Below are positions 8,176 to 17,567 of a stretch of 64,000 nucleotides of DNA, piece by piece. The notes under the pieces were generated by a model. That model made no database searches. It worked only from the letters and a program-made list of their open reading frames with translations, and was not told the origin of the DNA. Each line of letters opens with the position of its first letter. Within the stretch, counting starts at the first letter, position 1. The DNA comes from Pseudomonadota bacterium (GTDB lineage: Bacteria > Myxococcota_A > Polyangia > Polyangiales > Polyangiaceae). Position numbers and translations under genes: made by a program. The DNA is taken from assembly GCA_023423895.1 (NCBI GenBank), contig JAFAER010000041.1, positions 30,028-94,027 of the forward strand, written 5' to 3'.

Positions 8176-9723
8176 ATGTCGGTGCGCCTCTACAATACGC
8201 TCACGCAGAAAATCGAGGACTTCGTCCCCCACGAGCCGGGGAAGGTGAAGCTCTACGTCTGCGGCATCACGGTCTACGACCTCGCCCACGCCGGCCACGG
8301 GAGGACGTACACGACGTTCGACGTGCTCGTGCGTTTCCTCCGCGCGCGCGGCTACGAGGTCAGCCACTGCCAGAACGTCACCGACGTCGACGACAAGATC
8401 GTGAACCGGGCCAAGGAGCGAGGCGAAGACCCCCTCGCCCTCTCGAAGCGCATGGGCGAGCTCGCGGACGAGCACCTCGCCGCCATCGGCTGCCTCAAGC
8501 CGACGGCCATGCCGCGCGTGTCGTCCACGATCGACGGAATCGTCGAGATCACGCAGAAGCTCATCGACAAGGGGCACGCATACGTCGTCGACACGCCGCA
8601 GGGCAAAGACGTCTACTACGCGGTCCGCGACTTCCCGGGTTACGGCAAGCTCTCGCGGCGTAACCTCGACGACCTGCGCGCCGGCGCGAGCGAGCGCCTC
8701 GCCGAGGGCGCGTCCGACGTGAAGCGTGACCCGCTCGACTTCGCGCTCTGGAAGGCGGCGGGGCCGGAAGGCTTCGGCTTCGACAGCCCCTGGGGAAGGG
8801 GCCGCCCGGGATGGCACATCGAGTGCTCCGCGATGGCCGCGAAGATCCTTGGTGAGCAGATCGACATCCACGGCGGTGGGATGGATCTCGTCTTCCCGCA
8901 TCACGAGAACGAGATCGCGCAGAGCGAAGCAGCGACGGGCAAGGAGTTCGCGCGCTACTGGATGCACGGTGGCTTCCTCGAGATCGACAGCGAGAAGATG
9001 GCGAAGTCGCTCGGCAACTTCGTCACGATCAAGGACGTCCTCGATAAGAACGACGCCGAGGGCTATCGCTACTTCGTCCTCGGCACGCACTACCGTGGCC
9101 CGCTCTCGTTCGACGTCGAGAAACACGCCGACGGCCGCGTGACGTTCCCGGGCCTCGACGAGGCCGAGCGGCGGATGGACTATCTCTACGCCACGCGCGA
9201 CGCCCTCGTCGGCCTCGCGGGCGACGCAGAGCCGAGCGGGAGCAACGTGCCCAGCGGGCTCCCGCTCCAGAGTCAGGCTAAGGTCATTGCGGAGGCGCCG
9301 GAGAAGGTGCTCGAAGCGCTCGATCGCGATCTCAACACGCCGGTGGCGCTGAGCGTCCTCGCCGAGCTCGGCAAGGCCGCGAACGAGATCGCCATGCAGG
9401 CCCCCAAGATGAAGAAGGACCCGGCGAAGTACGACGCAGCGAGGAAGCTCGCGGCCGCGGCCGTGCAAGCGCTCGACACCGCCTGCGCGCCGCTGGGCCT
9501 GATGCAAGCGCCTTCGGACGCCTACTGGAAGCGAACGAAAGAGCGTCGCCTCCGCCTTCGCGGCCTCGACGCCACCACGATCGACGCAAAGGTCGCCGAG
9601 CGCTCGGACGCCCGCAAAGCAAAAGACTTCGCGAAAGCCGACGCGATCCGCAAGGAGCTCGCAAGCGTCGGCGTGGAGATCTTCGACGCCGGCGACACGA
9701 CCAGCTGGAAGATCGCGCTCTGA
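8176..9723 (+). CDS. cysS: Cysteinyl-tRNA synthetase
   Basis: The enzyme charges tRNA-Cys with cysteine in the cytoplasm. At 515 residues it is slightly longer than the E. coli enzyme (461). The ATG at 8176 gives the expected N-terminus (RLYNTLTQKIEDF). The zinc/cysteine-binding Cys29 lies in YVCGITVYD, and the HIGH-type signature is H38-A-G-H41. The other zinc ligands lie in HIECSAM and HHENEIAQSE, and the KMSKS loop is K274-M-A-K-S. The anticodon-binding DALR-like helical domain follows. An insert at about 345-365 (EPSGSNVPSGLPLQ) is not typical and is probably a surface loop. It is divergent from the MlaE operon. Confidence 0.97.
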   Translation: MSVRLYNTLTQKIEDFVPHEPGKVKLYVCGITVYDLAHAGHGRTYTTFDVLVRFLRARGYEVSHCQNVTDVDDKIVNRAKERGEDPLALSKRMGELADEHLAAIGCLKPTAMPRVSSTIDGIVEITQKLIDKGHAYVVDTPQGKDVYYAVRDFPGYGKLSRRNLDDLRAGASERLAEGASDVKRDPLDFALWKAAGPEGFGFDSPWGRGRPGWHIECSAMAAKILGEQIDIHGGGMDLVFPHHENEIAQSEAATGKEFARYWMHGGFLEIDSEKMAKSLGNFVTIKDVLDKNDAEGYRYFVLGTHYRGPLSFDVEKHADGRVTFPGLDEAERRMDYLYATRDALVGLAGDAEPSGSNVPSGLPLQSQAKVIAEAPEKVLEALDRDLNTPVALSVLAELGKAANEIAMQAPKMKKDPAKYDAARKLAAAAVQALDTACAPLGLMQAPSDAYWKRTKERRLRLRGLDATTIDAKVAERSDARKAKDFAKADAIRKELASVGVEIFDAGDTTSWKIAL

Positions 9724-9739
9724 GTCACACCCGCCGCCC

Positions 9740-9813
9740 GAAAGACATAACGTCGGTATGATTTGCGGCCGGCGCGGAAAGACATAACGTCGGTATGATT
9801 TGCGGCCGGCGCG
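9740..9813. repeat. Two perfect tandem copies of a 37-bp unit upstream of the RAYT gene
   Basis: Copies at 9740-9776 and 9777-9813 are identical. Each contains the near-dyad CATAACGTCGGTATG (9746-9760 and 9783-9797) followed by a G/C block, GCGGCCGGCGCG. The end of copy 2 runs into the hairpin at 9809-9831. Related fragments occur at 11069 and 37366. The head-to-tail duplication next to a REP-type transposase suggests this is the repeat the enzyme recognises. Confidence 0.85.
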
Positions 9814-9831
9814 GCACGCTTTGTGCCGCGC
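9809..9831. repeat. REP-like hairpin 5' of the transposase
   Basis: GCGCGGCAC (9809-9817) and GTGCCGCGC (9823-9831) form a perfect 9-bp stem around a 5-nt loop (GCTTT). It overlaps the end of the second 37-bp repeat. IS200/IS605-family enzymes bind such imperfect or perfect hairpins near their cleavage sites, so this is the best candidate recognition hairpin. Confidence 0.7.
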
Positions 9832-9876
9832 GTTGCGCGATGCAGATTCCTAGCAACCGATGCGCTGGATGGGCCG

Positions 9877-10860
9877 ATGGGGTCCGGCATGACGGCGCCG
9901 CGGCAGATTCTCGAGGGGCAGTACTACATGGTCACGCGGCGCACGCTGCTGCGAACGTTCTTCTTGCGCCCTCACCCGGACGTGAACCGAATGTTCGAGT
10001 ACTGCCTCGCCGAGGCTGCAGCGCGGTCCGGCATCGAGCTGATCGCGTGGTGCGCGATGAGCAACCACTACCACGCCGTCATCTACGACCCCGATGGGCG
10101 CGTGCCGGAGTTCATCGAACGATTCCACAAGATGCTCGCGAAGGCGCTCAACGTTCACTACGACCGGACAGAGAGTATCTGGTCGAGAGCACAGACCTGC
10201 CTCACGCGTCTCGTGACGCTCGAAGACGTCTTCGACGCAGTGGTCTACGTGCTGACCAATCCAGCGGCTGCACATCTCGTCGAGGACATCGCGCATTGGC
10301 CAGGGTCGTCGTCCTGGTCGCGCATGGGACGGGCCGCGAAGACCGTGCGTCGACCGCTTGGGTACTTCTGCGCCGAGGGCCGGATGCCGAAGACCGTCGA
10401 GCTGAAGGTCGTCGCGCCGAGGGGCCTACGGAGCGAAACGTACGCGCAATGGATCGCGCGTATCCGGGAAGCGGTGAAGACGAAGCAAGGCGCCCTCGCG
10501 GAGGAGCGACGGAAGAACAAGCGTGGCGTACTCGGATGCAAGGCGGTTCTTGCAATGCGCCCCTCGGATGCTCCGTCGACCAAAGCCCCGCGAAGCAAGC
10601 TGCATCCGAACCTCGCGTGCAAGGACAGGGCGCGAATGCGTGAGGAGCGCGCGGCCCTGAAGAACTTCCGGCACAAGTACAGGGAGATGCTCCTACGTCT
10701 GCGTGACCGAAGCGGCAGAGTCGACTTCCCCGAGGGCACGTATCGCCTACGGCTCCTCGGTCTGCGCTGCGCGGGACGCCTGAGGGCAAGCGCCACGACG
10801 AAAACATCACGGCCGGTCAGGAAAGCGAAGCCGGCAAAGAAGCCTACGCGCGCGGCTTAG
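9877..10860 (+). CDS. REP-associated tyrosine transposase (Y1_Tnp/RAYT)
   Basis: The 327-residue protein carries the Y1 transposase domain in its first 200 residues. ILEGQYYMVTRRT is the usual first strand, and ELIAWCAMSNHYHAVIY contains the HUH pair H64-Y-H66. The following helix (FIERFHKMLAKALNVHYD) offers Y95 as the candidate nucleophile. The C-terminal 130 residues are very basic (KKNKRG, KARPVRK-like runs) and probably bind nucleic acid. Enzymes of this family cut single-stranded DNA at hairpins. ATGs at 9877 and 9889 are both possible; a GTG at 9823 lies inside the hairpin and is less likely. The body is longer than many RAYTs (about 150-230 residues). Confidence 0.85.
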   Translation: MGSGMTAPRQILEGQYYMVTRRTLLRTFFLRPHPDVNRMFEYCLAEAAARSGIELIAWCAMSNHYHAVIYDPDGRVPEFIERFHKMLAKALNVHYDRTESIWSRAQTCLTRLVTLEDVFDAVVYVLTNPAAAHLVEDIAHWPGSSSWSRMGRAAKTVRRPLGYFCAEGRMPKTVELKVVAPRGLRSETYAQWIARIREAVKTKQGALAEERRKNKRGVLGCKAVLAMRPSDAPSTKAPRSKLHPNLACKDRARMREERAALKNFRHKYREMLLRLRDRSGRVDFPEGTYRLRLLGLRCAGRLRASATTKTSRPVRKAKPAKKPTRAA

Positions 10861-10886
10861 CCCCTCGACTTTCGCGCCACACATAT

Positions 10887-10907
10887 CGGAAGCTCTCGAA
10901 GCTTCCG
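10887..10907. repeat. Hairpin 3' of the transposase gene
   Basis: CGGAAGCT (10887-10894) and AGCTTCCG (10900-10907) pair perfectly around CTCGA. It starts 26 bp after the transposase stop and lacks a good U-tract, so it may be either a transcript-end structure or the 3' hairpin of the RAYT unit. Confidence 0.55.
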
Positions 10908-11068
10908 TCGGCCCCCTTTCGCCCAGCCGCGCGAATCCGCGCGAGCTGGCCGACGTGCGTCGTGCGCTCGCCTCCGCCACGCGCTGCAACGCGCGTTCGT
11001 CAGCGGGAGCTCGCGCTCAAACACGCGTCCGAATGGACGCGGCGGGCGGCGGGGCGGCGGCGGCGAAA

Positions 11069-11115
11069 CATAACGTCGGAGTGGTCGCTCCGCTCCGCTG
11101 GAGTGGTCGCTCCGC

Positions 11116-11117
<2 letters not shown>
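11069..11117. repeat. CATAACGTCGG copy plus two 17-bp direct repeats
   Basis: CATAACGTCGG at 11069-11079 is an 11-bp exact copy of the core of the 37-bp repeat at 9740. GAGTGGTCGCTCCGCTC then occurs at 11079-11095 and 11101-11117, a 22-bp period. The second copy runs into the stop codon of the acyl-CoA dehydrogenase. The rest of the 10861-11115 interval, apart from the hairpin at 10887, shows no gene. Confidence 0.7.
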
Positions 11118-12267
<1,150 letters not shown>

Positions 12268-12366
12268 GCGTGGATGCTATCGAGCTTCGGGCCACGAGGG
12301 GAGTCGCGCTGCCAGCGTTCTCTCTCCATGGCGTGGCAGCGGCCCCGCCGGGCCACATGCCCGCGC

Positions 12367-12933
12367 TCACCCGCCGGTGAACGCGCGGCAGGCCACGGGG
12401 TGAACCCCCTTCAGCTCGATGACGTGATCGTCGATCTTCGCGACCTGCAGCGTCCGCGGCTTCACGACGCCCACCATCAGACCGATGAAGCCCGCGAGCA
12501 CGACGAAGAAGACCAGCCCTCCGATGGCCGGTTCGTCGAACGCCCCCATGCTCATCATCCCCACGATCAGCGCGACAACGCCGCCGACAATCGCCGCTAT
12601 GGCGGCCGACCAGCGCGCATTGCACGGCGCGCAGAGCGGCGCCGCCAGCTGTGCACGCTTCGTCGTGACCAGCATCGCGATCAGGCCCACCAGCGTGCAG
12701 ACCAAGACAGACAGACGCGCCCAGACAGGCGTCCACGACAACTTCAGTTGCCGCCGGACGATGTTGTCCCGCGTCCCGCACTTCATGCACACCGGAGGCA
12801 GCTCGGCGTTCTTCTGAACGACGAGGACGTCGCCACGAACCGACACCATTCCACCATGGCCGTAGCCATACCCGTGACCGTGGCCCGACGGCCCACCATG
12901 CGCCTCGGGCGCGGCATAAGGATTCGGAGCCAT
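12367..12933 (-). CDS. Membrane protein with zinc-ribbon-like Cys pairs
   Basis: The 188-residue protein starts with a Gly/His/Tyr-rich disordered stretch (GGPSGHGHGYGYGHGG). CMKCGTR (about 49-55) and a later CAPC form four cysteines that could bind zinc. Three hydrophobic segments follow: LSVLVCTLVGLIAMLV, AAIAAIVGGVVALIVGMMSM and IGGLVFFVVLAGFIGLMVGV. A short cytoplasmic or extracytoplasmic tail (VIELKGVHPVACRAFTGG) ends it. The arrangement recurs in many uncharacterised Myxococcota proteins. No enzymatic motif is seen and no function is proposed. The gene stands alone between the dehydrogenase and a divergent lipoprotein gene. Confidence 0.7.
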   Translation of the reverse strand: MAPNPYAAPEAHGGPSGHGHGYGYGHGGMVSVRGDVLVVQKNAELPPVCMKCGTRDNIVRRQLKLSWTPVWARLSVLVCTLVGLIAMLVTTKRAQLAAPLCAPCNARWSAAIAAIVGGVVALIVGMMSMGAFDEPAIGGLVFFVVLAGFIGLMVGVVKPRTLQVAKIDDHVIELKGVHPVACRAFTGG

Positions 12934-13188
12934 GGCCCAGGATACGCGCGAAGCAGCCGAGTCTTCCCGACGAAAAGCTGCCGGGTGCCGCAGTGGTCGT
13001 CTTCCATCGATCCTGACACTCGTGATGTACTGGACGAGATGACGACGGCGCCGAGCGCCGCTGCGCCTGTGTCACTCGAACGGGTGACGAGGACACACCT
13101 CTCGGGAAGGGAAGGTTCCGTCCTCAAGCGGGCGACACGACGTCGTGCGTCGAGACCGGCAGACTTCCGTCCATCGAGCATGCCCGCC

Positions 13189-14622
13189 ATGAAGACCCCC
13201 TCACGACTGGCCGCCCTCTCGCTCTCTTCGCTCTCGCTCCTCGCCGTCGTCGGTGCACTTGCGAGCACGACCATCGCCTGCGGCGAGAGCTCGGGGACGG
13301 ATGACACCTCGGGCACGGACAGCGGCGTCGGCGCGGATGCGGGCTCCGACGCAACGGCATGCTCGAACGAGGGCACCGGCTCGATCGCGATCGTGGTCTC
13401 CGGCCTCCCCGACGGAGTCACTCCGAAGGGCGCCATCACCGGCCCGAGCGGCACGGCGATCGACGTGACCGGCCCCGCGACGCTCGCAGACCAGCCCGCG
13501 GGCACGTACACGGTCGCCGCCGAGCGCGTCGCCAAGGCGGACCCGATCGTGCGGACGCTCTACGAGCCGACGGTGAGCAGCGAATCGTTCTGCCTCGCCG
13601 GCACGCAGACGCAGACCGTGACCATCACCTATTCGGAGATCGCATCGAGCAACAAGCTCTGGGCGACGAACGCGAACAACGCGAGCGGACAGCTGCTGGC
13701 CTTCGCCGGCGCGGACCTCACGGCGACCGGCGCTCCCGCAGCGACGGTGAAGACGAAGGGCGCAAGCGGTCAGGGCGCCCACGCCGGCACCGCGGTCGCA
13801 TTCGACAAGGACGGCAACCTATGGTCGCTCGGCGCGACGACGGCGGACGCCCCGCTCCTCCGGTTCGCGGCTGCGGATCTCGGAGCGTCTGGTGACAAGA
13901 CCCCCGACCGGAAGATCAACCCGAAGCTCTCGGGTTGCTCGCCGGGAGTGACCGCGATCGCGTTCGCGCCCGACGGCTCGCTCTGGTCGACCGTGACGTG
14001 CTCCGATCAGATCCTCCGTCTGTCACCGGACACGCTGAGCACCTCGAAGGACTACACGCCGGACGCCGAGGACTTTGCCACCGGCGCGCACAACCCGCGC
14101 GGCATCGCGTTCGACAAGACGGGCAACATGTGGGTCTCGGATGCGACCACGATCCACCTCTATCCGTCGGCGAGCCTCGCGCCTGGTCAGCCGCACGTCC
14201 CGAGCTTCTCGATCAACGTGAAGACGTTGTCCGATGCAGGCGTTCCGCCGGACGCACTCGCGTTCGACAAGGACGGTAATCTCTGGGTCACGAGCTTCGG
14301 GAGCAACACCATCTTCAAGCTGACCCCCGACGACCTCGCACCGGCGGACACCTCGAAGACCGTGGTCCCGAGCATCTCGATCTCCATCGACGTCAGCGCG
14401 CTCCTCGAGAGCCTCGCATTCGACGAGGGCGGCGGCATGTGGCTCACGTTCGGGCAGGGCAAGCTCGCGCGGCTCGCGCCGTCGCAGCTCGGGACGAGCA
14501 GCGATCCCGGCTCGCCGACCGCTCCCGAGACGGTCATCACCAGCGCGGACGTCGGCGCCCCGGGCGGGCTCGCCTTCTTCCCTGCCCCCGCCGCGCTGCC
14601 GCTCTACGGCCACTTCGAGTGA
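13189..14622 (+). CDS. NHL/SMP-30-like beta-propeller lipoprotein
   Basis: The start was set at the second of two close ATGs (13180, 13189), giving MKTPSRLAALSLSSLS and a lipobox TIAC. A Gly/Ser/Thr/Asp-rich linker follows (about 27-50), then a small beta domain (SIAIVVSGLPDGVTPKGAIT, about 55-140) resembling a carboxypeptidase-regulatory-like sandwich. The C-terminal two thirds are a propeller with repeated AFDKDGNLWSLG, AFAPDGSLWSTV, AFDKTGNMWVSD, AFDKDGNLWVTS and AFDEGGGMWLTF, that is A-F-D-x-x-G-N-x-W blades. Similar propellers often bind ligands or act as lactonases, but no metal-site residues are assignable. A hairpin follows directly after the stop. Confidence 0.85.
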   Translation: MKTPSRLAALSLSSLSLLAVVGALASTTIACGESSGTDDTSGTDSGVGADAGSDATACSNEGTGSIAIVVSGLPDGVTPKGAITGPSGTAIDVTGPATLADQPAGTYTVAAERVAKADPIVRTLYEPTVSSESFCLAGTQTQTVTITYSEIASSNKLWATNANNASGQLLAFAGADLTATGAPAATVKTKGASGQGAHAGTAVAFDKDGNLWSLGATTADAPLLRFAAADLGASGDKTPDRKINPKLSGCSPGVTAIAFAPDGSLWSTVTCSDQILRLSPDTLSTSKDYTPDAEDFATGAHNPRGIAFDKTGNMWVSDATTIHLYPSASLAPGQPHVPSFSINVKTLSDAGVPPDALAFDKDGNLWVTSFGSNTIFKLTPDDLAPADTSKTVVPSISISIDVSALLESLAFDEGGGMWLTFGQGKLARLAPSQLGTSSDPGSPTAPETVITSADVGAPGGLAFFPAPAALPLYGHFE

Positions 14623-14683
14623 GGCCCCATGGACATGGCATGGTTCGACATCGAGCCTTGCCATAAACGTTGTGGGTGGGGCC
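14623..14683 (+). terminator. Nested hairpin after the propeller lipoprotein gene
   Basis: GGCCCCA (14623-14629) pairs with TGGGGCC (14677-14683), and inside it ATGGCA (14635-14640) pairs with TGCCAT (14659-14664). It begins one base after the stop codon. There is no U-run, so it may be a transcript-end or mRNA-stabilising structure rather than a classical intrinsic terminator. Confidence 0.45.
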
Positions 14684-14743
14684 ACGTGCGGATGACCGAG
14701 CGCGGCCGTCTCGTCTCCGTCCGGACATCGTAAGCTCCTCTCG

Positions 14744-15376
14744 ATGCGCGTCGCGTCCTCCACCATCACCTCCGTGCTCGTCGTGGAGGACGACGCCGAG
14801 ACACGTCGCGCGATCACGCAAGCCCTCGACGGCGACGCCGACATTCGCTGCGTCGCCAGCACGGCGTCCGTCGAGGAGGCCCTTGCCGTCACCGCTCGGT
14901 TCGACGTGGCGCTCGTCGACCTCAAGCTCGGCCGTGGGTCCGGCCTCTCTCTCATCGGACCGCTGCGCGCGCGCGGGGCCCGCGTTCTGGTGCTCACCGT
15001 CCTCGGGGATCCCACCACGCTCGAGAGCGCGTTTCGCCTCGGCGCGGAGGGATACCTTCTCAAGGACATCGAGCCCGCGATGCTCCGGCAAGCCGTGCGC
15101 GAGGTCAGTCGCGGTGAACATCCGGTCTCGGCCCGCGTCACGCAGCACCTCATCGGGCGTTTTCGCGGGACGGGCGAGACGTCTCCGCTCTCCGCGCGCG
15201 AGCTCGAGGTACTGCAACTCCTCGCGGCCGGGGCGAGCTACGCTGAATGTGCCGACCGGCTGGGGGTCGCCCTCGGCACCATCCAGAGTCACGTGAAGAA
15301 CATCTACGACAAGCTCGGGGCCTCCTCGAAGGTGGAAGCCATCGCCGCCGCCACGCGTCGCGGTCTCCTCGGATGA
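14744..15376 (+). CDS. NarL/LuxR-type response regulator
   Basis: The receiver domain occupies residues 10-125. VVEDDAETRR holds the acidic pair, and the phosphoacceptor is D59 in ALVDLKLGRGSG. LTVLGD holds the Thr, and LLKD the conserved Lys. The C-terminal LuxR helix-turn-helix (about 145-205) shows LSARELEVLQLLAAGASYAE and VALGTIQSHVKNIYDKLGAS. Phosphorylated regulators of this type bind DNA as dimers. The gene overlaps the following histidine kinase gene by 4 bp (ATGA), so the two form a cognate pair. Targets are unknown; the adjacent lipoprotein at 16642 is one possibility. Confidence 0.93.
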   Translation: MRVASSTITSVLVVEDDAETRRAITQALDGDADIRCVASTASVEEALAVTARFDVALVDLKLGRGSGLSLIGPLRARGARVLVLTVLGDPTTLESAFRLGAEGYLLKDIEPAMLRQAVREVSRGEHPVSARVTQHLIGRFRGTGETSPLSARELEVLQLLAAGASYAECADRLGVALGTIQSHVKNIYDKLGASSKVEAIAAATRRGLLG

Positions 15377-16572
15377 CGGCGCCAGCGCCGCGCGACGCCG
15401 AAATCCGAGCGCTCCTCCGACACGAGTACCGCGAGTCCGCTCGTGCCGCGCGCGGGCACGGATTCACGGTCCCGTTCGGCATCGCAGTGATCGCGCTCGC
15501 GTTCGCTCCGGCCGTTCCGGGCGTCGGCGCGTTTGCAGGCTTCGATGTGAGGGCGTCGGCGCCGGCGTTCCTCGGAATGCTCGCCATCCACCTCGTGCTC
15601 GTGGTGCTCGAGCGTCGCGGGAGCCGGTGGTACCTGCCCATCGACGCGCTCGAGACGGTCTATCACGTCGCCGCCTACGGCTTTCTCATCGTCTCCTCCG
15701 GCCGTGCGCTCTCCGTTCCGTGGTTCTTCCTTTCGATGAACGCGCAGCTCGCGCCGCTCCACCCGTGGCGCTGGGTGCATCGAGGCGCCTACGTGGCGAT
15801 GCCCCTGATCGTCGCGCTCATCTTCGAGCGGCGCGGTCAACGCGACGACGCGCTCCTCAGCATCGTGCTCGGCATCGGCGCGCTCATCATTCTCCGCGTG
15901 ACGACGGACGCAACCTTCGAGCGCGTGCGCTCACGGCTGCGGATCTCCGAGCTCGAGCGTCAGCTCGAACGCTCGCGGATCGCGATGGAGCTGCATGACG
16001 GCATCGGCGCCGACCTCACGGCGGTCGTCCTCCGCGCACGTGCCGCCGCCCAAGGCACCTCCGGCACCGAGCGCGAGACGCTGGACGCGCTCGTCGCGAG
16101 GGCGCGTGCGACGCTCGCGGAGCTTCGCTCGGTCGTGTGGGCGATGCGCGCGCCGTCGGTGTCGACCGCCGCCTTGCTCGAACAGGTCCGGACGCGCGCC
16201 GCGGAGCTCGTCCCCTCGCCGCTGCAGTGCACCTTCGACGCCGCGCTCCCCGAGCACGATGCGCTGCCCGGAGCTCTGTCCGTTCTCGTCTTGCGCCTCG
16301 TGCAGGAGGCCGTCAACAACGCAGCCCGGCATGCGAATGCGAGCGCCGTGGATGTCCGGATCCGGCACGAAGATGGATCGCTGCTCCTCGAGATCGCCGA
16401 CGACGGGACGTTCCGCACGAACGAGACGCCGGGGAACGGCCTCGTGAACCTCCGCCATCGCGTCGAGCAGGCAGGCGGGCTCTTCGACATCGACGTCACG
16501 ACGCGCGGGACGGTCGTCCGTGCGCGCCTCCCATGGCCGTCCGTCGAGGAGCGCACGAACGACACCGCCTGA
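15373..16572 (+). CDS. Sensor histidine kinase (HisKA_3/DesK-NarX type)
   Basis: The start at 15373 overlaps the response-regulator stop. The N-terminal 180 residues contain about five or six hydrophobic segments (FGIAVIALAFAPAVPGVGAF, FLGMLAIHLVLVVLE, VYHVAAYGFLIVSSG, LLSIVLGIGALIILRV), so sensing is within the membrane rather than by a large periplasmic domain. The HisKA_3 dimerisation helix carries H208 in AMELHDGIGADLTAVVL. The HATPase domain follows, with VQEAVNNAARHANASAV (N box), LEIADDGTF (G1) and NGLVNLRHRVEQAGG. It autophosphorylates and passes the phosphate to the 14744 regulator. The signal is unknown; DesK-like members sense membrane state. Confidence 0.92.
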   Translation: MTAPAPRDAEIRALLRHEYRESARAARGHGFTVPFGIAVIALAFAPAVPGVGAFAGFDVRASAPAFLGMLAIHLVLVVLERRGSRWYLPIDALETVYHVAAYGFLIVSSGRALSVPWFFLSMNAQLAPLHPWRWVHRGAYVAMPLIVALIFERRGQRDDALLSIVLGIGALIILRVTTDATFERVRSRLRISELERQLERSRIAMELHDGIGADLTAVVLRARAAAQGTSGTERETLDALVARARATLAELRSVVWAMRAPSVSTAALLEQVRTRAAELVPSPLQCTFDAALPEHDALPGALSVLVLRLVQEAVNNAARHANASAVDVRIRHEDGSLLLEIADDGTFRTNETPGNGLVNLRHRVEQAGGLFDIDVTTRGTVVRARLPWPSVEERTNDTA

Positions 16573-16641
16573 GGCGGTCCTGACATGTACATGGGATTTT
16601 CCGTCCCGCGCTGCCTCGCGAAGATGAACGCTGGAGGCTCG

Positions 16642-17559
16642 ATGCACAATTCGCTCGGAATCTTCGCCGCGACAATGACGATCGTCGCGGCATCTCTTGC
16701 GGCCTGCAGCGATGACGCTGCCCAGAATGCCGACGTGCAAGCCGACGGCGGGAACGGTCAGCCAGGCAACACGGACGGTGGTGGCACCCACGACTCGGGC
16801 AACGAATCACCCGGCGAAGGTCTCGGGCCGGGGCCTTACACGATCGCGTATGCCGGCACCGAGGTCGGGATCGACATGCGTCCGATCGCCCAGGGGAAGG
16901 CGACCTTCGACGGGCAAAAGCTGCTCTCGTACGAGGCGAGCGACGAAGAGCGTCCCGAGCTCGGAACCAACCAGGTGAACGAGGCCGCGGCCGATGCGTT
17001 CGTGGCGATCGGGCGCTGGTCGGGAGGAAAGACGTCCGGCAAGTTCTACGAGATCGCAGGCGCGGGCGTGTTCGATCTGCCCGCCACCGGCGGCTTCCAC
17101 TATGCCATCGGCAACTTCCTCGATCCGCTCCCGGCCGCGGGCACGTTCACCTATGCCGAGCTCGCGAAGACCGCGGCGACGGTGAGCGACGGCTCGGTCG
17201 CTCCGGGTACCATCTCCGGCAACGTCGCCGTGAGCTTCGCTGGGCCGAGCACGAAGATCGGGTTCTCTCTCACGCTCGACATCCCAGGCGACGCCACGTA
17301 CACACTCGCGACCACCGGGGGCACCGACGACGTCTCGACGACGGAAGCGATGATGATGACGGGCAGCGCCAAGGGCGCGTTCTCCGCGAGCCTCGAGCTC
17401 ACGAACCAGGGCGCCGCTTGCGGCGGCTCCTGCACGGGTGCGGTCTACGGTTTCGTCGCGGGTCCGGACGCAGAGCGGATCGCCCTCGTCGCGCACGTCT
17501 ACAGCGGCAGCGGCGGCTCGCCGAAGTCGGTCGCAGGCGCGATCGTCTTCAAGAAGTAG
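16642..17559 (+). CDS. Secreted lipoprotein, unknown function
   Basis: The ATG at 16642 is preceded by a good ribosome site (CTGGAGG at 16631-16637) and gives the signal MHNSLGIFAATMTIVAASLAAC. A Gly/Asp/Asn-rich linker (about 23-60) leads to a beta-rich domain with repeated Gly-Thr-containing strands (GPYTIAYAGTEVGIDMR, GKFYEIAGAGVFDLPATGG, FSLTLDIPGDATYTLATTGG) and one disulfide candidate (ACGGSC). The 305-residue protein looks like an all-beta adhesin or storage-type surface protein, but no family is recognised. It follows the two-component pair by 70 bp and may be its target or co-transcribed with it. Confidence 0.75.
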   Translation: MHNSLGIFAATMTIVAASLAACSDDAAQNADVQADGGNGQPGNTDGGGTHDSGNESPGEGLGPGPYTIAYAGTEVGIDMRPIAQGKATFDGQKLLSYEASDEERPELGTNQVNEAAADAFVAIGRWSGGKTSGKFYEIAGAGVFDLPATGGFHYAIGNFLDPLPAAGTFTYAELAKTAATVSDGSVAPGTISGNVAVSFAGPSTKIGFSLTLDIPGDATYTLATTGGTDDVSTTEAMMMTGSAKGAFSASLELTNQGAACGGSCTGAVYGFVAGPDAERIALVAHVYSGSGGSPKSVAGAIVFKK

Positions 17560-17567
17560 CAGCCGCA

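Larger units (their letters stand above)
9740..10907 (+). mobile_element. RAYT locus: tandem repeats, 5' hairpin, transposase gene, 3' hairpin
   Basis: The unit consists of two 37-bp repeats, a 9-bp-stem hairpin (9809-9831), a Y1-type transposase gene, and an 8-bp-stem hairpin (10887-10907) shortly after its stop. RAYT genes in other bacteria are single-copy, domesticated relatives of IS200/IS605 transposases flanked by REP/BIME hairpins. No target-site duplication or paired terminal ends of a conventional insertion sequence are visible. The boundaries given are those of the structured DNA, not proven element ends. Confidence 0.5.

Noticed and set aside
9740..9813. Possible CRISPR array from the repeated 37-bp unit
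   Set aside because: Only two copies, directly abutting with no spacer, and no cas gene anywhere in the window; a tandem duplication next to a RAYT gene explains it better.
12934..13188. Possible small gene between the membrane-protein and NHL-like genes
   Set aside because: Frames in this 255-bp gap lack start context and recognisable features; it most likely contains two divergent promoters.
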